Assembly: GCA_029266425.1 (NCBI GenBank)
Contig: JAQSWY010000020.1
Coordinates: 19,221 to 83,220, forward strand
Direction of reading: 5' to 3'
DNA: 64,000 nt
Origin: Xanthobacteraceae bacterium
GTDB lineage: Bacteria > Pseudomonadota > Alphaproteobacteria > Rhizobiales > Xanthobacteraceae
The notes beneath the pieces were generated by a model, which was given only the letters and a program-made list of their open reading frames with translations, had not been told where the DNA came from and did not search any database. The position numbers were made by a program, and so were the translations under genes. Positions within the stretch are counted from its first letter, which is position 1. Each line of letters starts with the position of its first letter. Positions 53,060-61,863 of the stretch are shown here, one piece after another.

Positions 53060-54063
53060 CCATCATCTGCGATACGCCCGGCAAGCTGTCGGCTATCGAA
53101 CGCGAGAAGCCGAAGCGCGGCGACGGAGAGGTTCTGCTGCGCTTGCGCCGTATCGGAATCTGCGGCACGGACCTGCACATATTCTCCGGCAACCAGCCCT
53201 ATCTCTCCTATCCACGCGTGATGGGCCACGAGCTGGCGGCGACAGTGGAAGAAGCGCCCGCCAGCAGCCGGCTCGCGCCCGGCGACATGGTCTCGGTCAT
53301 TCCCTATATTTCCTGCGGCCAGTGCGTCGCGTGCCGCAAGGGCAGGACCAATTGCTGCCGCAACCTCGGCGTCCTCGGCGTGCATCTCGACGGCGGGATG
53401 ACCGACTATATCTGCCTGCCGGAACAGTTCGTGCTCAAGGCCGAGGGCCTGACGCTCGACCAGGCGGCCATGGTGGAGTTCCTCGCGATCGGCGCCCATG
53501 CCGTTGCCCGCGCCGGCACCAAAGCCGGCGACAAGGTGCTGATCGCTGGAGCCGGTCCGATCGGCGCTGCGGTCGCCATCTTCGCGAAAAACGAGGGGGC
53601 CGAGGTCACGCTGCTCGACGGCCGGACCGACCGGCTGGACTTCGCCCGCACCCATCTCGGCATCCCGTCGACGGTCCGGCTTGGCACCGGTGACGCCGAC
53701 GAGCTCGCAGCGATCACCAATGGCGACTTCTTCGATGCCGTGTTCGACGCCACCGGCAACCCGAAGGCGATCGAACGCGGCTTCGCTTTCGTCGCCCATG
53801 GCGGCGTCTATGTGCTGGTGTCGATCGTCGCCAGCGACATCAGCTTCTCCGATCCGGAGTTCCACAAGCGCGAGACCTCGCTGCTCGGTAGCCGCAACGC
53901 GACCGCTGCGGACTTCGAGCGGGTGATGGTGACGATGCGCGCCGGCAAGGTACCCGACGCCCTCATCACCCACCGTATGCGCCTCGACGAGGTGCCCGGG
54001 AAATTCGCCGGGCTCACCGACCCCGCCGCCGGCGTGGTCAAGGCGCTGGTCGAGGTGGGGTGA
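53053..54063 (+). CDS. Zinc-dependent sugar-acid/alcohol dehydrogenase (MDR family)
   Basis: A 336-residue medium-chain dehydrogenase. Catalytic zinc ligands: GICGTDLHIFSG and VMGHELAATVEE. The structural zinc site is SCGQCVACRKGRTNCC, and the Rossmann motif is VLIAGAGPIGAAVAIFA. It resembles L-galactonate/L-idonate 5-dehydrogenases. The core fucose route does not need it because an aldo-keto reductase and an SDR cover its two oxidations. It may open a branch for L-galactonate or another aldonate. Confidence 0.8.
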   Translation: MLTIICDTPGKLSAIEREKPKRGDGEVLLRLRRIGICGTDLHIFSGNQPYLSYPRVMGHELAATVEEAPASSRLAPGDMVSVIPYISCGQCVACRKGRTNCCRNLGVLGVHLDGGMTDYICLPEQFVLKAEGLTLDQAAMVEFLAIGAHAVARAGTKAGDKVLIAGAGPIGAAVAIFAKNEGAEVTLLDGRTDRLDFARTHLGIPSTVRLGTGDADELAAITNGDFFDAVFDATGNPKAIERGFAFVAHGGVYVLVSIVASDISFSDPEFHKRETSLLGSRNATAADFERVMVTMRAGKVPDALITHRMRLDEVPGKFAGLTDPAAGVVKALVEVG

Positions 54064-54076
54064 GGAGGCGGCCGGC

Positions 54077-54406
54077 ATGCAGCGCATGGGAATGATGATC
54101 GAGCTCGAGACGGGTATGGTGCAGACCTACAAGGAACTGCACGCCGCCGTCTGGCCGGAAGTCCTCGACCTGATCAGCCGTTGCAACATCAGGAACTACA
54201 CGATCTTCCTGCGCGAGCCCGAGAACATCCTGTTCGGCACCTGGGAGTATCACGGCACGGACTTCGAGGCCGACATGGCGAAGATGGCCGCCGACGCGAA
54301 GAACAGGGAATGGTGGAATCTCACTATTCCGTGCCAGAGGCCACTGGCAAGCCGCAAGGATGGCGAGTGGTGGGCCTTCATGGAAGAAGTCTTCCACCAC
54401 GACTGA
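54077..54406 (+). CDS. L-rhamnose/L-fucose mutarotase
   Basis: A 109-residue ferredoxin-like protein of the RhaM family. TYKELHAAVWPEVLDLI has the catalytic His and WPE pattern, NIRNYTIFLREPENILFGTW is conserved, and the WW pair in NREWWNLT is typical. It interconverts the anomers so the dehydrogenase gets the right form. In fucose clusters such RhaM-like proteins serve L-fucose. Confidence 0.85.
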   Translation: MQRMGMMIELETGMVQTYKELHAAVWPEVLDLISRCNIRNYTIFLREPENILFGTWEYHGTDFEADMAKMAADAKNREWWNLTIPCQRPLASRKDGEWWAFMEEVFHHD

Positions 54407-54430
54407 CCTCTATCGAGAAGGAGATTTGCC

Positions 54431-55162
54431 ATGGCACATCTTGAGGACAAGACCGTCCTCGTCACCGCTGCGGCGCAGGGCATTGGGCGCGCGAGCGCCA
54501 TCGCCTTCGCGGCAGCCGGCGCACGAGTGGTCGCGACCGATATCAACGAGGCGCTGCTCGCCGACCTGCCGACGTCGGAGCGCCTGACGACGGCGCGGCT
54601 CGACGTCCTCGACGACGAAGCCGTCCGCACCTTCATCGGCGGGCTGGACCGCGTCGATGTGCTGTTCAACTGCGCCGGCGTCGTGCATACGGGCAGCATC
54701 CTCGACATGAAGGACGGCGATCTCGACTCCGCGATCAACCTGAACGTCAAGTCGATGATCCGCACCATCCGCGCCGCGCTGCCGGGCATGCTGGCGCGCC
54801 GCGACGGCGCGATCATCAACATGGCCTCGGTCGCTTCCTCGATGAAGGGCGTGCCGAACCGCTTCGCCTACAGCCTCACCAAGGCGGCGGTGATCGGCCT
54901 GACCAAGTCGGTCGCGGCCGACTATATCGGCCACAACATACGCTGCAACGCCATCTGCCCGGGCACGGTGGAGAGCCCCTCCCTGCAGGAGCGTATCCGC
55001 GCCCAGGGTGACTATGACGAGGCGCGCGCCGCCTTCATCGCGCGCCAGCCGATCGGCCGCATCGGCACGCCGGAGGAGATCGCCGATCTCGCCGTCCACC
55101 TCGCCGGCGCCACCTACACCACCGGCCAGGCCTACGCCATCGATGGCGGCTGGTCACTCTGA
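54431..55162 (+). CDS. SDR, 2-keto-3-deoxy-L-fuconate dehydrogenase-like
   Basis: A 243-residue classical short-chain dehydrogenase. The cofactor motif TAAAQGIGRASA carries an unusual first residue set (AAAQGIG instead of GxxxGIG). NCAG, catalytic Ser in NMASVASSMKG and YxxxK in FAYSLTKAAVIG are present. It matches the family oxidising 2-keto-3-deoxy-L-fuconate to the 2,4-diketo acid. AAGGAG precedes the ATG. Confidence 0.85.
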   Translation: MAHLEDKTVLVTAAAQGIGRASAIAFAAAGARVVATDINEALLADLPTSERLTTARLDVLDDEAVRTFIGGLDRVDVLFNCAGVVHTGSILDMKDGDLDSAINLNVKSMIRTIRAALPGMLARRDGAIINMASVASSMKGVPNRFAYSLTKAAVIGLTKSVAADYIGHNIRCNAICPGTVESPSLQERIRAQGDYDEARAAFIARQPIGRIGTPEEIADLAVHLAGATYTTGQAYAIDGGWSL

Positions 55163-55186
55163 TCCGCCTGCGGGAGAGGTCCTTCT

Positions 55187-56032
55187 GTGAAGCTTGTTCG
55201 TTACGGAGCCATGGGCCGCGAGCGCCCGGGATTGATCGATGCGGAGGGGCGCATACGCGATCTCTCCGCCCAAGTCGTCGACATCGCCGGCGCGGTGCTC
55301 GACCCCGCCGCCCTTGCTGGCCTCAAAGCCCTCGACATTGCCGCCTTGCCGGTCGTGGCCGAGGGAACGCGGCTCGGACCCTGCATCGCCGGCATCGGCA
55401 AGTTCATCTGCATCGGGCTGAACTTCTCCGACCATGCCGAGGAATCTGGCATGCCTATGCCGCCCGAACCGGTCGTGTTCATGAAGGCGACGTCGGCCAT
55501 CGCCGGCCCGAACGACGACGTGCCGATCCCGCGCGGCTCGGACAAGACCGACTGGGAAGTCGAGCTCGGCGTCGTCATCGGCCGGACGGCCAAATACGTC
55601 ACGCCCGAAGAAGCGATGGATTACGTTGCCGGCTATTGCGTCTGCCACGACGTCTCGGAGCGCGGCTTCCAGCTCGAACGGTCCGGCCAGTGGACCAAGG
55701 GCAAGTCCTGCGACGGTTTCGGGCCGATCGGCCCGTGGCTGGTCACCCGCGATGAGATCGCCGACCCGCACAAGCTCGCCATGTGGCTCAAGGTGAATGG
55801 CGAGGTCATGCAGGATGGCTCGACCAGGACCATGGTCTTCGGCGTTGCCTATCTCGTCTCCTATCTGAGCCGGTTCATGTCGCTGCATCCCGGCGACATC
55901 ATCTCGACCGGGACGCCGCCGGGCGTCGGCCTCGGCTTCAAGCCACCGCGCTATCTGAAGCCCGGCGACGTCGTCGAGCTAGGCATCGAGGGCCTCGGGT
56001 CGCAGCGGCAGACCTTCACAGCCGACAACTGA
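55187..56032 (+). CDS. Fumarylacetoacetase-family 2,4-diketo-3-deoxy-L-fuconate hydrolase
   Basis: A 281-residue FAH-family enzyme starting at GTG 55187, with GAGAGG upstream. Metal-ligand segment DKTDWEVELGVVIGRT (ExE), the Asp/Lys segment GYCVCHDVSERGFQ, and FISTGTPPGVG-like loop (IISTGTPPGVGLG) are all present. It cleaves the diketo acid to pyruvate and L-lactate, the last step of non-phosphorylating L-fucose breakdown. Confidence 0.87.
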   Translation: MKLVRYGAMGRERPGLIDAEGRIRDLSAQVVDIAGAVLDPAALAGLKALDIAALPVVAEGTRLGPCIAGIGKFICIGLNFSDHAEESGMPMPPEPVVFMKATSAIAGPNDDVPIPRGSDKTDWEVELGVVIGRTAKYVTPEEAMDYVAGYCVCHDVSERGFQLERSGQWTKGKSCDGFGPIGPWLVTRDEIADPHKLAMWLKVNGEVMQDGSTRTMVFGVAYLVSYLSRFMSLHPGDIISTGTPPGVGLGFKPPRYLKPGDVVELGIEGLGSQRQTFTADN

Positions 56033-56060
56033 TCGGCCTACCGACGGCAGAGGCACGACC

Positions 56061-57374
56061 ATGGCGAAAATCACCGAGATGCGCATCATCGACCTGCGCT
56101 TTCCAACCTCACAGTCGCTCGACGGCTCGGACGCGATGAACCCCGATCCCGATTATTCGGCGGCCTATGTGATCCTGGAGACCGACCAGCCGGGGCTGGA
56201 GGGGCACGGCCTCACCTTCACCATCGGCCGCGGCAATGACATCTGCTGCATGGCGATCGCGGCGATGCGCCATCTCGTCGTCGGCACCGATCTCGCCGAG
56301 GTGCTGGCCTCTCCCGGCACCTACTGGCGCCATCTCACCAGCGACAGCCAACTGCGCTGGATCGGCCCGGAAAAGGGCGCCATCCATCTCGCCACCGGCG
56401 CCATCGTCAATGCGGTCTGGGACCTGCTCGCCAGGCAGGCCCGCAAGCCAGTCTGGCGTCTGGTCGCCGACATGTCGCCGGAGCAGATCGCCGACATCGT
56501 CGACTATCGCTACCTCACCGACGCCCTCGATCGTGACGAGGCGCTCGCCATCCTGAGGCAGGCCGAGATCGGCAAAGCGGAGCGCATCGCCACCCTCGAG
56601 CGCGAGGGCTATGCCTGCTACACCACCTCTGCCGGCTGGCTCGGCTATGATGACGACAAGCTGCGCCGGCTGTGCCGCGAGGCGATCGATGCCGGCTTCA
56701 ACCATGTGAAGATGAAGGTCGGCCGCGATATCGACGATGATATACGCCGGCTCACCATCGCCCGCGAGGTGATCGGCCCCGACCGCTACCTCATGATCGA
56801 CGCCAACCAGGTCTGGGAAGTCGGCGAGGCGATCGACTGGGTGAAGGCATTGTCCTTCGCCAACCCCTTTTTCATCGAGGAACCGACCAGCCCCGACGAC
56901 ATTGCAGGCCACCGCAAGGTCCGCGAAGCGGTGGCACCGGTGAAGGTCGCTACCGGCGAGATGTGCCAGAACCGCATCATGTTCAAGCAGTTCATCGCCG
57001 AGGGCGCCATCGATGTGGTGCAGATCGACAGTTGCCGCATGGGCGGGCTCAACGAAGTGCTGGCCGTGCTGCTGCTGGCGGCGAAATACGGCCTGCCGGT
57101 GTGGCCGCATGCCGGGGGTGTCGGCCTCTGCGAATATGTGCAGCACCTGTCGATGATCGACTACGTCGCCATCTCGGGCACCAAGGAGGGTCGGGTGATC
57201 GAGTATGTCGACCACTTGCACGAGCATTTCCTCGACCCCTGCGTCATCCGCAACGCCGCCTACATGCCGCCGACGCGGCCGGGCTTCTCGATCGAAATGA
57301 GGCCGGAGACGCTCGCCAGCTTCGCTTATTTGCCCGAAGTGAAGTCATCGGTACGACCATGGAAAGCTGGATAA
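56061..57374 (+). CDS. L-fuconate dehydratase (enolase superfamily)
   Basis: A 437-residue mandelate-racemase-type dehydratase. The base pair KMKVGRD (KxK) lies near residue 220; metal ligands are in LMIDANQVW, FFIEEPTSP and ATGEMCQNR; the general acid/base His is in VWPHAGGVGLCEYVQ. These residues match characterised L-fuconate dehydratases. It makes 2-keto-3-deoxy-L-fuconate. The gene ends the catabolic operon; the following 200 bases hold nothing I recognise. Confidence 0.92.
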   Translation: MAKITEMRIIDLRFPTSQSLDGSDAMNPDPDYSAAYVILETDQPGLEGHGLTFTIGRGNDICCMAIAAMRHLVVGTDLAEVLASPGTYWRHLTSDSQLRWIGPEKGAIHLATGAIVNAVWDLLARQARKPVWRLVADMSPEQIADIVDYRYLTDALDRDEALAILRQAEIGKAERIATLEREGYACYTTSAGWLGYDDDKLRRLCREAIDAGFNHVKMKVGRDIDDDIRRLTIAREVIGPDRYLMIDANQVWEVGEAIDWVKALSFANPFFIEEPTSPDDIAGHRKVREAVAPVKVATGEMCQNRIMFKQFIAEGAIDVVQIDSCRMGGLNEVLAVLLLAAKYGLPVWPHAGGVGLCEYVQHLSMIDYVAISGTKEGRVIEYVDHLHEHFLDPCVIRNAAYMPPTRPGFSIEMRPETLASFAYLPEVKSSVRPWKAG

Positions 57375-57577
57375 ACGATACATTGAACATTACGTCCGAC
57401 CGGCGACCCGCAGATCTGCCGCTCTGTCGGGCGTCTCCCCGCTCGAACGGTGCCCACACGCAGTCAGGCCCACCCCAACCTTCGCGACTTAGTGGCCTTC
57501 AAATATTCGGTCGCGCGCTGCCCGAAGAAATTAGCGCGCGACCAGTTCTCGGAGTCGATCACACGGTCGTAGATCGA

Positions 57578-58177
57578 TTACTGCTCCTTCTTGAATAAAT
57601 CCTGGAAAATCAGCTGGCCCCAAGTGCGGCCGCGTGCGTGCACCAGTGCGCCACCCTCCTTGAGCTTTCCCAGCTTGACGGGTGCGAACCCGAGTTGTTT
57701 GGCCAAGGCCGCCACGGGAGCGGTCGCGTCCTCGTCGTCGCTCGACAGAAAGACCACCCGGTGCCCGCCCTCGACGATCGGATCGGTAGCCAGGGTGGCC
57801 GCAACCAGGTGATTGAACCCTTTCACGAGCTTGGCGCCGGTGAACGCCTTCGCGACGAAGGCGGAGGACGGGAGACCGTCCAGCTCTTCAGGGACTGGAA
57901 ACGCATTCATCGCGTCGATGATCGTCTTGCCTTCCCAGCTCGGCAGGGCCTTCGCAACCTCGCGATGCTCCCCGAACGGGACCGCCAATATGATCGTGTC
58001 GGCCTCGAGTGCGTCCCGCAGCGACTTGGCGACGACCGTGGGTCCAATCGCCCGAGCCTGCGGCGCCAACGCCTCGGGCGGCCGGCGGCTCGCGATGGTT
58101 ACCTCGATGCTTTTACGGGCAAAAGCGTAGGCGAGGGCCTGGCCTATCTTACCGAATCCTATAATCGCGTAGCTCAC
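57578..58177 (-). CDS. NADPH-dependent F420 reductase-like oxidoreductase
   Basis: A 199-residue Rossmann protein. IIGFGKIGQALAYAFARK is the dinucleotide-binding motif and TIASRRPPEAL fits NADP binding. ADTIILAVPFGEHREVAKAL, then TIIDAMNAFPVP, and the long VKGFNHLVAATLAT helix fit the NADPH:F420 oxidoreductase (NpdG)/ProC-like family. Bacteria without F420 carry such genes as generic oxidoreductases. Start is GTG 58177, with GGAG seven bases upstream. It lies downstream of the SDR on the same strand after about 200 bases. Confidence 0.8.
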   Translation of the reverse strand: MSYAIIGFGKIGQALAYAFARKSIEVTIASRRPPEALAPQARAIGPTVVAKSLRDALEADTIILAVPFGEHREVAKALPSWEGKTIIDAMNAFPVPEELDGLPSSAFVAKAFTGAKLVKGFNHLVAATLATDPIVEGGHRVVFLSSDDEDATAPVAALAKQLGFAPVKLGKLKEGGALVHARGRTWGQLIFQDLFKKEQ

Positions 58178-58380
58178 AATGCTTCTCCGATCTGTGTTGG
58201 TATTGACTCCCCGGCCTTCAACGGCGCCGGGTTATCCGTTCCGCTGTGTGGCGACCTTGGCGTAGACGTCCCGCCGTGAACGACTTCGCGCGGCCGGGCC
58301 GACCGTTCAGCGCGGAAGTCGTTCCACCATGGACACGATAGTTCCCGCGGATCAGCCACTTCCGGCGATCCAGCGCGATT

Positions 58381-59115
58381 TCAGATGGCCGAGAAGCCGC
58401 CGTCGACAGACAACTCCACCCCATTCACGAAGCTCGAATCGTCTGAAGCAAGAAACAGCGCGACCGCCGCAATTTCCTCAGGACGACCCATCTTTCCCCG
58501 TGGGATCAGGGATTCGAACATCTGCTTCGCCTCCTCGGTGAGAACCTGGTCCTGCATCGGTGTGGCGATCGGCCCCGGGTGCAGCACGTTCACCCGGATA
58601 TTCCTGCCCTTCAGTTCGTTGAGCCAACCGCGTGCGAATGCGTGCAACGTCGCCTTGCTCGCCGCATACACGCTGTAACCAGGAAAGCCTTTGATCGAAG
58701 CTACTGACCCGGTCATGAAGATCGATCCGCCATCGGTGAACAGCGGCAACGCCTTCTGAACCGTAAACAGCGTGCCGCGCGCATTCAGGTTGAAGGCCGC
58801 ATCGAAGTGCTGTTCGGTAATCTCGCCCAGTGGGACGCTTTCGCCCATACCGGCGCTCGCGTACAGGACGTCGATCTTGCCCTTTTCCCGCTTGACCGTG
58901 TCGAACAGGCGGTCGAGGTCGTCGAGATTGGCCGCGTCGCCGCGCACGCCGGTCACGTTCCGGCCAATCAGCCTGACGGCCTCGTCCAGCGCCTCCCGTC
59001 TCCGGCCCGTGATGAAGACATAGGCGCCTTCTTCAACGAACCGCTTGGCGCTCGCCAGCGCCATGCCGCTCGATCCACCCGTGATGACTGCAACCTTACC
59101 CTCAAGCTTTCCCAT
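58381..59115 (-). CDS. Short-chain dehydrogenase/reductase
   Basis: A 244-residue classical SDR. The cofactor motif is VITGGSSGMALASAKRF, where the last Gly-Ile-Gly is replaced by Gly-Met-Ala; FITGRRREAL is NADP-type. Catalytic Ser is in FMTGSVASIKG and YxxxK in YSVYAASKATLHAF. GGAG precedes ATG 59115. It is divergent from a LysR regulator, the usual arrangement for inducible quinone or aldehyde reductases. Confidence 0.88.
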   Translation of the reverse strand: MGKLEGKVAVITGGSSGMALASAKRFVEEGAYVFITGRRREALDEAVRLIGRNVTGVRGDAANLDDLDRLFDTVKREKGKIDVLYASAGMGESVPLGEITEQHFDAAFNLNARGTLFTVQKALPLFTDGGSIFMTGSVASIKGFPGYSVYAASKATLHAFARGWLNELKGRNIRVNVLHPGPIATPMQDQVLTEEAKQMFESLIPRGKMGRPEEIAAVALFLASDDSSFVNGVELSVDGGFSAI

Positions 59116-59311
59116 GATTTCTCCTTCAGACTCCGTCTTTGGTCGTTCGGGGACGCCCCCGAGAACTCGAGATGGGTCCGTCGGCGTCAGGCGTTGAGTG
59201 CGGAAGCGCGCACATCGGTGGTGCAAAATCGATCCGGCTGCCGGCATGGGCTATGATCGCCACCCGTGCTACCCGGCAGTAAAAAGGATGTTCGATGGTG
59301 TTGGACACGGG

Positions 59312-59326
59312 CTTTGCCAGGCAAAG
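59312..59326. promoter_or_regulatory. LysR-type palindrome
   Basis: CTTTGCC-A-GGCAAAG, a perfect 15-base palindrome containing a T-N11-A pattern, 21 bases before the LysR start codon in the divergent gap. It is the likely autoregulatory site of the LysR protein. Confidence 0.6.
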
Positions 59327-59347
59327 TCCGCGGTGCCGGATTGCACC

Positions 59348-60235
59348 ATGATCGACTGGGATGACGTTCGCTACTTTCTTGCCGTGGCGCGCGGAGGCTC
59401 GGTGCGGGCTGCCGCCGGGCGCCTCGGGGTCAATCACTCGACCGTGCTGCGGCGTGTTGCTCAGCTCGAGGAACGCCTCGGGGCGCACATGTTCGAAAAG
59501 CTGCCTTCGGGCTACCGCCTGACGGCTGCGGGCGATGAGGTCCTCGAACTCGCGAACCAGATGGAAGCGTCGTCGCACCAGCTGGAGACGCGCGTCTTCG
59601 GTCGCGACCAGAGCGTGCGCGGGCTTCTGCGCGTCACGCTGGCGCCGCCCCTCGCGACACACCTGCTAATGCCGGACTTCGCCGATTTCGCGCGTCTGCA
59701 TCCGGACATCGAGATGGAAATCCTGTCGTCCGGCGAGCTGGCAAATCTGACCAACCGAGAGGCCGACGTCGCGATCCGCGTCGTCTACGACCGCAAAACC
59801 CTGCCGCTCAATCTTCACGGCCTGAAGGGACCGGAGCTGTTCGGCGGCGTCTACATGTCCTGCGATCGACTAGCCGCATGGCGTGCGGGCGCGCCTGATC
59901 CCATCCGGTGGATCGTCATAAGCATTCATGGAATTCCGGATTGGGCCAGCGAGGGCGAGGTTCGCACCACGGGGGGTCCATTCAGGACCACGGACGCCGA
60001 GGCGCAGATCGTTGCTGTACGGCAAGGGCTCGGGATCACGACACTGCCGTGCTTCGTCGGAGATGCCGACCCCCTGCTGGTGAGGGTGCCGGGCACCGAC
60101 CTGCACATGTACGGAACGCTCTGGCTTCTCACACAGGGGGAGACACGCAAGACGAAGCGCGTGCGGCTCTTCACGGAGTTCGTATCCCGCAGGCTCGCCG
60201 CGTACGCTCCGCTTCTCGCGGGGCTGTCCATATAG
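59348..60235 (+). CDS. LysR-family transcriptional regulator
   Basis: A 295-residue LysR protein. The HTH is DVRYFLAVARGGSVRAAAGR, then LGVNHSTVLRRVAQLEERLG, and the effector domain holds SSGELANLTNREADVAIRVV. I chose ATG 59348; the frame runs farther upstream without family similarity. It is divergent from the SDR at 58.4-59.1 kb, its likely target. Confidence 0.88.
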   Translation: MIDWDDVRYFLAVARGGSVRAAAGRLGVNHSTVLRRVAQLEERLGAHMFEKLPSGYRLTAAGDEVLELANQMEASSHQLETRVFGRDQSVRGLLRVTLAPPLATHLLMPDFADFARLHPDIEMEILSSGELANLTNREADVAIRVVYDRKTLPLNLHGLKGPELFGGVYMSCDRLAAWRAGAPDPIRWIVISIHGIPDWASEGEVRTTGGPFRTTDAEAQIVAVRQGLGITTLPCFVGDADPLLVRVPGTDLHMYGTLWLLTQGETRKTKRVRLFTEFVSRRLAAYAPLLAGLSI

Positions 60236-60321
60236 CGCGACTGACGCCCGGCAGGTCGCCGGCTCCATCAGAATGTGTCGGTCATCTCTCCGAACACCTG
60301 TCGGCTATCTCTCAAGGCTGA

Positions 60322-61810
60322 ACACTCACGCGCCACATCCTCATCAATGGCGGCTTCCTCAACGACCTCGCCAGCACGTCGGATCCGAAGACCTTCATCT
60401 ACGCCTTTGACAGCGGCGCCTTCCCGAACGTCCCGATCCTCCAGCCCCGGCTCAATTCGGTTGAGGAGTGGGTGTTTCGCAACGAGAACAATGACGAGCA
60501 CCCCATCCACATCCACGTCAACGATTTCCAGATAACCGGCGTCTCCGATCCGACCATCGGCCTCAGGCTCGGGCCAGTGATGCAGGGCATCGACAACGCC
60601 AATGTAACGGCACCAAATCTCGAGCCGGAAGAGTCGGTGATACAGCCCGGGACGCTTTTGATACGAACCCGTTCGAGGACTATGCCGGCCTCTTCGTCAT
60701 GCACTGCCACCGCCTCAACCACGAGGACAACGGCCTCATGGCACTCGTCAACGTCATCCCGGCCGTCTCGTCCGTCGCGGTGACGGTCCCCGGCGCTTCT
60801 GGCCGTCCCGCGAGCGTCACGCCGTTTCCGGGGGTCGGGGGGAACGGTGAGCGTTGCCATGGGCGACGTCGACGATGACGGTGTCTACGACCTGGTCGCA
60901 GGCGCGGGCGCCGGACATTGTGGTGCTCTCGGGTGCCGTCAAGAATGGGGCCGCTCCTTTTTCACGGGAGTTGGCGCGCTTCACCGCGTTCGATGCCGCC
61001 TCAAAAAGCGGCGTGAGTATCGCTGTGGCACACATCGACGGCGCCACCACCGGCGACAATATCATAGTCGGGTCGGGGCCTGGCGTGGCGAGCGAAGTGA
61101 GGGTCTTCAGTTCCAGATTGCCCGCCCTCGGCACCAGCCCGGCCGTGTTCTCCTCGTTCAGCCCATATCCGGGGGATAAATCCGGCGTGACCCTCAGCTC
61201 GGGCTTCATCGATTTCACCACGGGCCGGCAGAGCATCGTGACCGCGCCCGGACCCGGCGCGCAGTCGAACGTGAAGGTGTTCGTCTTCCCGTTGCTGGCG
61301 CCACTCGAGGGCGCCACCGCCGCGCATCAACATGGAGCCGCGGGATCTGCCCAACCGGTGACGATGACCGAGTTCAAACCCTTCGGCGAGGGCTACCGGG
61401 GCGGCGTATCGCTTGCCACGGGCTGGCTTGCCGGCACTCTGGGCGGCGCCGAGCGCATCGTCGTCGGCCAACTCGACGGCGACGAGGTGAAGGCGTTCTC
61501 CAGCGGCTCGGCGCTCGACAGGGCACCCTCGCTGTATCTCCACAGTGCCAGCGCGCACCAGCATGCGAGCTTCACCGAAATGGCCACGTTCGCTCCCTTT
61601 GGCGACCGCGGCCGTGGCGTGAGCGTCGCCACGACGAGCACGACCGAGGGGGCCGACCTCCTGGTCACTCCGCTGTCAACTGACGGCAAGGCGACGGCCC
61701 GCCGCTTTGCATTCGAGAGGACGAGCGAAGCCTCGACAACGCTTAAGCCCAAGCTTGTCGGCGAGATCGCGCTGGAGGGCGCCGGCCCGATCGCACTTGG
61801 GGGTGACTAG
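60322..61810 (+). pseudogene. Multicopper oxidase with FG-GAP-like C-terminal domain, multiply frameshifted
   Basis: The frame from 60322 gives the last cupredoxin domain (NSVEEWVFRNENNDEHPIHI, HVNDFQITG). A lost base near 60,672 shifts to EDYAGLFVMHCHRLNHEDNG, the type-1 copper HCH motif. Further shifts near 60,840 and 60,905 lead into TVSVAMGDVDDDGVYDLVAG and then an intact frame to 61810 with FG-GAP-like repeats (SVAMGDV, GVSIAVAHIDG, GVSLATGWLAG). The first two cupredoxin domains are missing, and a linker stretch before TPFPG is lost. It is a dead gene of a secreted copper oxidase. Confidence 0.8.
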
Positions 61811-61863
61811 GGGAACATCCCAGCCTCCGGTGGATTTCGGTCCACATCCGCCGGAGCTCTGCC

